Of a stretch of 23,020 nt of DNA, positions 7,205 to 12,214 are shown piece by piece. The notes beneath the pieces were generated by a model. The model saw only the letters and a list, made by a program, of their open reading frames with translations. It did not search any database and had not been told where the DNA came from. The stretch lies in NCBI GenBank assembly GCA_938020505.1, contig CALIHR010000001.1, positions 1 to 23,020 of the forward strand, given 5' to 3'. The translations under genes were made by a program, and so were the position numbers. Position 1 is the stretch's first letter. Each line of letters opens with the position of its first letter. The DNA comes from an uncultured Actinobaculum sp. GTDB lineage: Bacteria; Actinomycetota; Actinomycetes; Actinomycetales; Actinomycetaceae.

Positions 7205-8239
7205 TTAGAACAACGCCGCTAGCGAAACCACGATCGTATTGCAGATCCAGATCGACGCCGCAGGAGGGTCGATATGGGACGTGCCGCGATTGTACCAGAG
7301 CCTGGCGAAGAACTCGCAGACGAAGGCGTTGAAGATGCCGAAGACGCCTGCGATCACCAAGGCGAGGGCCGCCATGGTCCAGGTCTTCGAATCCCACGTC
7401 GCGGTGGCCGTCCACTTGAAGTCGTCGCCCATGAGGACGGGGAAGAACTGGACGGCCGCCAAGCCGGCGATGTTTGTCACGTGGTGCTGAACCGGCATGT
7501 TGCGGTTCGTGATGAGGAACAGGATGATGACCGCCGAAATGCCGAACGCGAAGGTGTTGGCGAAGGCCGGGCCTCCGGGGACGTTCGCGGCCAGGAAGAT
7601 CGACACGGCTCCGGCGAAGATGCCGAAAAGCGAACCGATGGCGATGAGCGGGCCGCGGTGCTCCTGCCACTCAAGCCAACGGCCGTTCGGGCCGGGCTTG
7701 ATCTTCTCGAGGAAGGTCTTGGCGCCGGGCGCGAAGGATTGCGGGGTGTGGAGCGAGCCCTTGACCAGTCCCTTGCCGGGGTCGCCGCCGAACACGATTC
7801 GTGCGAGGATGCCGGAAATGAGAACGGTCAAGGCGACGGAGTCGGTGTGTCCGCCGAACCACGGAATCTTCGAGATGCCGATCTGGACGACGTAGCCGAA
7901 GACGCCGAAGATGGAGCCGACGTAGATGACATCGGGGCGGCCGAGGCCGGCCAGCGGGGAGTTGACGTCCTTGCCGTCTTCCATATATCCCTTGTATCTG
8001 GCGTAGACCGCCGCTGCCGCGCCTCCGGCGAAGGCGATATGCGGGCCCATGAAGGGGCCGAACGATATGTAGTCGAAGCCGAAGGAGTTTCCGGTGGCGG
8101 CGAAGACGCCCCACGATGCGAGGACGCAGAAGCCGGTGAGAACGAAGGCGTAGTTGCCTCCGATTGCAGCGCCGACAGCGCCGCCCGCGATAGCGGCGAG
8201 GAGTCCGAAGAGGAAGACTCCCAGCGAAGCTGTAAACAT
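7205..8239 (-). CDS. Polytopic membrane protein of unrecognised family, candidate transporter
   Basis: A 344-residue, very hydrophobic protein with about nine or ten predicted membrane spans by eye (around residues 3-27, 29-50, 60-82, 101-121, 127-148, 196-216, 220-246, 252-275, 290-314, 325-344). A hydrophilic loop of about 45 residues sits mid-protein (GDPGKGLVKG to WLEWQEHRGPL). No ATP-binding, PTS or MFS signature is visible and I do not recognise the family. The ATG at 8239 has AAAGGAA upstream; the frame could extend to 8272 but without a better ribosome site. It is the only membrane protein in the sugar-phosphate island, between the isomerase and phosphatase genes. Uptake of the pathway substrate is therefore the most economical role. 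This is inference from context only. Confidence 0.75.
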   Translation of the reverse strand: MFTASLGVFLFGLLAAIAGGAVGAAIGGNYAFVLTGFCVLASWGVFAATGNSFGFDYISFGPFMGPHIAFAGGAAAAVYARYKGYMEDGKDVNSPLAGLGRPDVIYVGSIFGVFGYVVQIGISKIPWFGGHTDSVALTVLISGILARIVFGGDPGKGLVKGSLHTPQSFAPGAKTFLEKIKPGPNGRWLEWQEHRGPLIAIGSLFGIFAGAVSIFLAANVPGGPAFANTFAFGISAVIILFLITNRNMPVQHHVTNIAGLAAVQFFPVLMGDDFKWTATATWDSKTWTMAALALVIAGVFGIFNAFVCEFFARLWYNRGTSHIDPPAASIWICNTIVVSLAALF

Positions 8240-8259
8240 CGATGTTCCTTTTAGGTCAG

Positions 8260-8350
8260 GCGGATGAGACATCCGCTAGGTGTGGTCAGCGATTCCCGAC
8301 GCGGGAAATCGCACGAGTTTTCCGACGCCCCTTCCCTTCGAGCGGCGTCG
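8260..8350. other. Three hairpins in the rpiB-membrane protein gap
   Basis: The 120-bp gap contains GCGGATG/CATCCGC (8260-8276, 7 perfect pairs, 3-nt loop). It also holds a bulged GCGATTCCCG/CGGGAAATCGC stem (about 8289-8312) and CGACGCC/GGCGTCG (8323-8350, 7 pairs, 14-nt loop). The first lies just ahead of the ribosome site of the membrane-protein gene and could mask or protect it. None has a terminal U-run. Confidence 0.45.
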
Positions 8351-8359
8351 AAAGCAGTT

Positions 8360-8827
8360 CTAGCAGCCAGCCGAACCGTTTTCGTATTCTACAAGGACGT
8401 CAACGTTGGCTTTCGAGTGCGACGAAGGGTCAAACTCGTAGCCGAGGAACTCGCGAGCAAGCCTTCTGGCGAGCTCGAGTCCGATGACGCGCTGGCCGAG
8501 GCACAAAACGTGTGCGTCGTTTGAAAGGATGAGCCGCTCTACTGAGAAGCTGTCGTGCGCCGTGCTCGCGCGAATGCCGGGAACCTTGTTGGCGGAAATG
8601 GCCATGCCCATGCCCGTTCCGCAGCAGAAGATCCCGCGGTCGGCCTTCCCTTCCGCGATGAGCCGGGCGCCGGCGACACCGACATGCGGATAGGCGGTCT
8701 TCTCGCCTTCCTTGACGCCTGCGTCGATGATCTCGTCGACGCGCTCATCCTGTTCGAGGTCCCTCTTGATGGCTTCTTTGTAGTCGTATCCTGCGAAATC
8801 CGCAGCGACGACGATGCGCAATCCCAT
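8360..8827 (-). CDS. rpiB: RpiB/LacAB-family sugar-phosphate isomerase (possible tetrulose-4-phosphate isomerase)
   Basis: A 155-residue RpiB-fold enzyme that interconverts aldose and ketose phosphates. The catalytic loop CCGTGMGMAISANKVPGIRA carries the expected cysteine (Cys69 of CGTG). The region SNDAHVLCLGQRVIG (102-116) replaces the usual HNDANV. The N-terminal loop reads AADFAGY where ordinary ribose-5-phosphate isomerase B has DHAG, a His-to-Phe change at residue 11. From memory, actinobacterial DerI enzymes (D-erythrulose 4-phosphate isomerase) share the HDSFSVER segment, so a four-carbon substrate is possible. The ATG at 8827 is preceded by AAGGAAGG. An upstream in-frame ATG adds 19 residues without homology. 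It is the first gene of the operon. Confidence 0.85.
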   Translation of the reverse strand: MGLRIVVAADFAGYDYKEAIKRDLEQDERVDEIIDAGVKEGEKTAYPHVGVAGARLIAEGKADRGIFCCGTGMGMAISANKVPGIRASTAHDSFSVERLILSNDAHVLCLGQRVIGLELARRLAREFLGYEFDPSSHSKANVDVLVEYENGSAGC

Positions 8828-8979
8828 GTTGTGCCCTTCCTTGCGACACTGTGTCAGCCGATCTGGGAACGCGTGTATTCCCACCTCGTCTGAAGCGACT
8901 CATTGTTCAAAAAGACTAACACCGGTCGTGTGAATCTTTTCGCATTCAATGTTAGTTTGAGCATACTTCTAGTTAAGTT

Positions 8980-9059
8980 AACCGTTTTGAGAGGATGTGC
9001 AAACCGTTTCTGCAACGATGTGCCGATCACTTTTCGTTGACATGGCGGGCAAAACGGTT
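8980..9059. promoter_or_regulatory. Three AACCGTTT(T) boxes, candidate operators
   Basis: AACCGTTTT occurs at 8980-8988, AACCGTTT at 9002-9009 and the inverted form AAAACGGTT at 9051-9059. The first two are 22 bp apart, two helical turns on the same face. The second sits inside an imperfect TGCA...TGCA dyad (about 9000-9015). They lie upstream of rpiB and downstream of the DeoR gene, so they are plausible sites for that regulator, although a LacI-type or global regulator is also possible. Confidence 0.45.
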
Positions 9060-9110
9060 GATTAAACGTTGTCGTGTCCTTCAAGAGCCCTCTATTTGAG
9101 CACGCAATAA

Positions 9111-9215
9111 GGCGACAGCCCGATTCACACCACGTCTGTTAATCGGCCGACTGCTGGAGACCGTCACCGAGGGCAGGCGACAGCCCGATCACACGGCGCC
9201 TGTTAATCGGCCGAC
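9111..9215. repeat. Two 41-bp direct repeats containing a dyad
   Basis: Copies at 9111-9151 and 9176-9215 are about 85% identical and lie 65 bp apart with a 24-bp spacer. Each begins GGCGACAGCCCGAT and ends TGTTAATCGGCCGAC. CCGATT/AATCGG can pair within the first copy, so each copy is a potential operator or hairpin. They lie between the deoR stop and the operon promoter. Confidence 0.6.
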
Positions 9216-9353
9216 GACGGCGAGCTCAACAGGCCGCCCGACTGGCCTCAGGGGCTCAGGCCCATGAAAAATACTTAGCTGCCATATAACGACGAAAAAT
9301 AGGAAGTTTTGACGCACGAAGGCACTGACATCGAACGGCGCTCAAAACCGGCG

Positions 9354-10181
9354 TCAAACCCGCGCGGCCCGAGCCCGCGGCGCGACGGTCACGTCCACTC
9401 CGGCGTCGCGCATCCGGGCGACGAGCTCCTTCGGCGTCGCCGAATCGACGACGACGGTCGTAAACTCGACCATTTTGGCGAAGCGATAAAGCGCCTTGCG
9501 GGCAAATTTCGTGTGATCGAGCAGAAGAATCCGGGTCTCGGCCGATTCGAGCATCGCGCGCTTGACGGCGACGATTTCCTCATAGGGGTGGAAGCAGCTC
9601 CAGTCCGAGATTCCCGACGCCGAAACCATCGCGAAATTGGCGTGCATCTGGCTGATCATGCCGACGGCGGCCGTGCCGACGAGGCTCTCGGCCCATTCTC
9701 TGTAAACGCCGCCGACGATGATGAGATTTTCGGCGCCTGAACGCCCGGCTTCCTCCGCCACAAGCAGCGAGTTGGTGACGATGGACATCGACGCTATGTC
9801 CCGCAGCGCGCGCACCACCCACACGCCCGACGTCGAATCGTCGAGCATGATCGAGCTGCCCGAAGGCACCATCGCGGCGGCGCAGGCTCCGATCTGCTCC
9901 TTGGCGGCCTCGCTCTGATCCAGCCGGAACCTCGCGGACGCTTCCTGCAGGCCCGACGCCTTGGCCACCACTTTCCCGTTGTGGCGCTGGAGCATGCCGG
10001 CTTCCTCCAGCCAGGAGACGTCGCGGTAGATCGTCATCGCCGAGACGCCCTGATCGTCAGCCAGCTCTTCGACGCTGACCGCGCCCTTCTTGATGACCAG
10101 CTCCGCCACTCGGGCGCGTCGGCTGCCCGGACTGTCCGCAGATTTGGCGGAGCCCTCGTCGAAGCCGATTGGAAGCCTCAC
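9354..10181 (-). CDS. DeoR/GlpR-family transcriptional regulator
   Basis: A 275-residue regulator with an N-terminal winged helix-turn-helix (residues about 21-75: RRARVAELVIKKG, VSVEELAD, SAMTIYRDVSWLEEAGML). A DeoRC sugar-phosphate-sensing domain follows, with VTNSLLVAEE, VGGVYREW and LLDHTKFARKAL as the usual ligand-pocket elements. Members usually repress a catabolic operon until a phosphorylated intermediate binds. The GTG at 10181 is chosen because AGGAGG lies 5 nt upstream (10187-10192); a GTG six codons earlier has no such site. It precedes the sugar-phosphate operon on the same strand and is divergent from the cyclase gene, so both are likely targets. A conserved acidic/basic linker of about 20 residues precedes the helix-turn-helix. 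Confidence 0.92.
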   Translation of the reverse strand: MRLPIGFDEGSAKSADSPGSRRARVAELVIKKGAVSVEELADDQGVSAMTIYRDVSWLEEAGMLQRHNGKVVAKASGLQEASARFRLDQSEAAKEQIGACAAAMVPSGSSIMLDDSTSGVWVVRALRDIASMSIVTNSLLVAEEAGRSGAENLIIVGGVYREWAESLVGTAAVGMISQMHANFAMVSASGISDWSCFHPYEEIVAVKRAMLESAETRILLLDHTKFARKALYRFAKMVEFTTVVVDSATPKELVARMRDAGVDVTVAPRARAARV

Positions 10182-10186
10182 GCGCA

Positions 10187-10192
10187 CCTCCT
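10187..10192 (-). promoter_or_regulatory. AGGAGG ribosome site that fixes the deoR start
   Basis: Perfect AGGAGG on the minus strand, 5 nt from the GTG at 10181. Because it lies inside the longer open frame that begins at 10199, the shorter protein is preferred. Confidence 0.7.
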
Positions 10193-10203
10193 GTTTCACG
10201 GCG

Positions 10204-10300
10204 GCCTAGCCGTTGCGTTGCAGCCAAGCTGCTTCCCCGACTGCCTAACTGTTGCGTTGCAGCCAAGCTGCTTCGCGGCAGCCAAACCGGTTCGCAGCAG
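10204..10300. repeat. 39-bp tandem repeat, two good copies and a decayed third
   Basis: Units begin GCCTA at 10204 and 10243, and a degenerate copy begins at about 10281. A 24-bp core is identical in the first two copies (10212-10235 and 10251-10274). It includes GCAGCCAAGCTGC, a 5-bp stem with a 3-nt loop. The array lies upstream of deoR and of the divergent cyclase gene, so it could influence either promoter. Confidence 0.75.
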
Positions 10301-10554
10301 CCCGGCCGTTGCGCCGCGGCGATCCAGACTCGCCGCGCGTCGGCCCTGCCGTCAACCCTACCCCGGATTCACCCGCCATGCGCCGCTGCGGAGCCAACTG
10401 CGCTCGGGGTAACAGCCGGACCCGAACCCCCCGTCCCGAAACTTGTGACTCCTCCACAAGGTGGGCTATCGTTTACGTCAATCACGCGATACAGTGCCGT
10501 TTCGCCGCGAGAGATCGCGCGATGCGGCAAACCCATTCCAATCGAAGGAGAACA
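10301..10554 (+). promoter_or_regulatory. Leader/promoter region of the cyclase gene
   Basis: Non-coding part of the 373-bp divergent region. CTTGTG/CACAAG (10442-10460) forms a small dyad. TTTACG at about 10472 followed by GATACA near 10491 is a poor promoter match. GAAGGAG at 10544-10550 is a good ribosome site for the ATG at 10555. Confidence 0.35.
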
Positions 10555-11244
10555 ATGTCGTTCGTTCATCTTTCCCACATTCTCGACCCCAAGGACGGCG
10601 CATTCCCCGGCGAGCCTACGCTGGAAGTCCGCCAGGACTCAGTGGTCAGCGAAACCGGAAAGCCGTTCAACTCGACGATTTCGACGCTGCCCAACCATGT
10701 CGGCACGCACATGGACGGCCCCCACCACTTCAACACGACGGGGCTCGATTTCCACGAGCTTCCCATCGAGTTTTTCGCCTACGAAGGCGACGAGGTGCTC
10801 GTCGTCGACCTCCCCCATCGCGGCAAGCCACGCGAAGTCATCCTCAAGGAAGACATCGAGCCCTACGCCGAACAGCTCAAGGGCAAGCGGCTGCTCCTGC
10901 TGCGCACCGGGTTCGTCAAAATCAAGTTCACGGATCCGCACACCTACGAGCACGAGGGAGTGAGCATCCACCCAGAGTTCTCGAAGTACCTCAACGAGGA
11001 GTTCCCGGAGCTCGCCTGCATCGGCGTCGACTTCCTTTCACTCGGATCGCCGACGAACGACTACGGGCCCGAAGCTCACCGGTGGCTCCTGGGCAACTAC
11101 ACGGGCCACATCATTTGCGCCATTGAGGACATCAACCTCGAGCCGCTGGGCGACAAGAAGATCAAGGCGATCACGCTCGGCCCGCTGCGGGTCAAGGGCG
11201 TCGATTCCTCGCAGGTCAACGTCATGGCCTGGCTGGAAGACTGA
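10555..11244 (+). CDS. Cyclase-family metal-dependent hydrolase (kynurenine formamidase-like)
   Basis: A 229-residue protein carrying the signature HVGTHMDGPHHF (residues 48-59), the HxGTHxDxPxH metal-binding motif of the cyclase/KynB family. It opens with LSHILDP and has a second conserved core around CIGVDFLSLGSP and GPEAHRWLLG. Characterised relatives hydrolyse N-formylkynurenine, isatin or small amide/lactone rings in the cytosol using zinc or manganese. The ATG has GAAGGAG 4 nt upstream. No tryptophan-degradation genes are nearby. The gene is divergent from the DeoR regulator, so a lactone or cyclic intermediate of the neighbouring sugar pathway is a possible substrate. The C-terminal codons lie in a 24-bp tandem duplication. 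Confidence 0.87.
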   Translation: MSFVHLSHILDPKDGAFPGEPTLEVRQDSVVSETGKPFNSTISTLPNHVGTHMDGPHHFNTTGLDFHELPIEFFAYEGDEVLVVDLPHRGKPREVILKEDIEPYAEQLKGKRLLLLRTGFVKIKFTDPHTYEHEGVSIHPEFSKYLNEEFPELACIGVDFLSLGSPTNDYGPEAHRWLLGNYTGHIICAIEDINLEPLGDKKIKAITLGPLRVKGVDSSQVNVMAWLED

Positions 11245-11282
11245 GTCGAGGCTCCGCCGGAAGACTGAGTCGAGGCTCCGCC
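11235..11282. repeat. Perfect 24-bp tandem duplication across the cyclase stop codon
   Basis: Bases 11235-11258 are repeated exactly at 11259-11282, with a partial third copy (GGAAG) beginning. The unit contains the last codons and TGA stop of the cyclase gene (11242-11244), so the duplication adds a second, untranslated copy of the gene end. Perfect identity suggests it is recent. Confidence 0.85.
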
Positions 11283-11316
11283 GGAAGGCCGACGACGACT
11301 TCGACCGGCCCGCGCC

Positions 11317-11351
11317 AACGCGCCCGGGCGCCCTGGAAGCCCGGGCGCGTT
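11317..11351 (+). terminator. Rho-independent-like terminator of the cyclase gene
   Basis: AACGCGCCCGGGC (11317-11329) pairs perfectly over 13 bp with GCCCGGGCGCGTT (11339-11351), with a 9-nt loop, about 75 bp after the stop. Only a short T-tract (GTTTCG) follows, as is common in high-GC actinobacteria. Confidence 0.75.
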
Positions 11352-11374
11352 TCGTGCGGCCGCCTCAGCGGAAT

Positions 11375-11406
11375 GCCGTGGTCCGAACGCATCGGTTCGT
11401 CACGGC
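11375..11406. other. Two-part hairpin after the cyclase terminator
   Basis: GCCGTG/CACGGC encloses CGAAC/GTTCG with a small asymmetric internal loop: eleven pairs. It might be a second terminator or a structured 3' element. The rest of 11407-11580 shows no gene. Confidence 0.35.
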
Positions 11407-11580
11407 TTGATGTCCCCGGCTTTACACCGGAATGCGCCTCCCGGACGCACGGGGTCATCTGCTGCCCTGAGCAGTCAATCCTGCTAAATAACCGACGCGT
11501 CCCCCGGCGAACGCCGACCAAAGCCGGTCGACGCCGATGAATGGCCGCATTCGGAAGACGAAATGCCCGCACGCAAAATA

Positions 11581-11618
11581 GGCGCGCACCCGAGAATTAT
11601 GATCATCAGGTGCGCGCC
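11581..11618 (-). terminator. 10-bp hairpin followed by a T-rich tail on the minus strand
   Basis: GGCGCGCACC (11581-11590) pairs perfectly with GGTGCGCGCC (11609-11618) around an AT-rich 18-nt loop. On the minus strand TATTTTG follows, so it would stop leftward transcription entering the cyclase gene from clpC. It is far (about 600 bp) from the clpC stop, so it would be a back-up. Confidence 0.45.
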
Positions 11619-11659
11619 GTCAGTATTCCGATTAGGCCTCTATTATGGACCAGATTGGC

Positions 11660-11905
11660 TTCGCTGTCAAGGGTCTTCACGTCGATCTCCTGTCAAGGGA
11701 TTCAAACCCGCTTCGTCGTCCCGTCGTCGGATCCTTCAGGCCTGCTCAGTCATCAAGTCCTTCAAACCCACTTTGCTGTCGCGGGCCTTCCGGCCCGCTC
11801 CCTGCCAAGATTTTCCGTTTCCGCCCTCTCGGAGCGCCTCGATTCCACTCTCTGCCTAAGCTTTCCAGCTCGGCTCCCTGCCGGAGCCTTTCGGGCCGCT
11901 CCGGA
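11660..11905. repeat. Highly degenerate ~27-30-bp repeats in the convergent intergenic region
   Basis: A pyrimidine-rich stretch with recurring TTCrrrCCyrCT cores. TTCAAACCCGCTT at 11701 and TTCAAACCCACTT at 11761 are exactly 60 bp apart. Related cores start near 11735, 11788 and 11889. No coding sequence is credible here. Period and unit borders are uncertain. Confidence 0.4.
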
Positions 11906-11982
11906 CGGCCACGCCCGCGTGAAAAGCACGAATCGACGACGCACAGCCTTCCCGCGCTCCAACAGACGCCCACGCCCGCATA

Positions 11983-12045
11983 AAAAGTACCTTGGAGCAT
12001 TATTTCGACCATATTTTGGAACTTATAATGATCCAAGGCACTTTT
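11983..12045. terminator. 63-bp AT-rich palindrome, candidate bidirectional terminator
   Basis: Arms of 21 bp (11983-12003 and 12025-12045) match at 19 of 21 positions. They read inward from AAAAGT at one edge to ACTTTT at the other, and the 21-nt centre is partly self-complementary. A transcript from either strand would form a stem ending in a U-run (CTTTTC on plus, ACTTTTTA on minus). It lies between the convergent cyclase and clpC genes. It is markedly AT-richer than the genes on both sides. Confidence 0.6.
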
Positions 12046-12090
12046 CTTCGCCATATCACCGCAAGCCCATAGCGCCGACGCCGCCACAGC

Positions 12091-12121
12091 GGTGTGTCCG
12101 CGGTTTTCCCGCGGACACACC
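12091..12121 (-). terminator. Perfect 13-bp hairpin downstream of clpC
   Basis: GGTGTGTCCGCGG (12091-12103) pairs perfectly with CCGCGGACACACC (12109-12121) with a 5-nt TTTTC loop, 94 bp past the clpC stop. It lacks a T-run, and the palindrome at 11983-12045 may complete termination. Confidence 0.7.
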
Positions 12122-12214
12122 GTTCACCGCGACTTCGTCACGCCTTGTCGCTTCCTGGCCAGCCGACAGCTTCCAGCGCCGAACCAAGCTCGGCGCCCGG
12201 ACCACCGCAACCTG

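Larger units (their letters stand above)
8828..9353. promoter_or_regulatory. Operon leader and promoter region between deoR and rpiB
   Basis: No gene is visible. The 8880-9110 part is clearly AT-richer than the surroundings, as expected of a promoter for the minus-strand island, and carries the AACCGTTTT boxes. I could not fix convincing -35 and -10 hexamers. The 9216-9353 part contains another AT-rich stretch (9264-9310) after the deoR stop and no clear terminator. Confidence 0.5.

Noticed and set aside
8854..9084. 76-codon frame in the rpiB promoter region
   Set aside because: Its start lacks a ribosome site, the DNA is AT-rich promoter-like sequence with repeated boxes, and the peptide resembles nothing.
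9111..9215. CRISPR array
   Set aside because: Only two repeat copies of about 41 bp with one 24-bp spacer; repeats are not identical and there are no cas genes.
9264..9310. AT-rich stretch after deoR as a separate promoter or terminator
   Set aside because: No dyad with a T-run and no paired promoter hexamers could be fixed by eye, so it is only noted as AT-rich.
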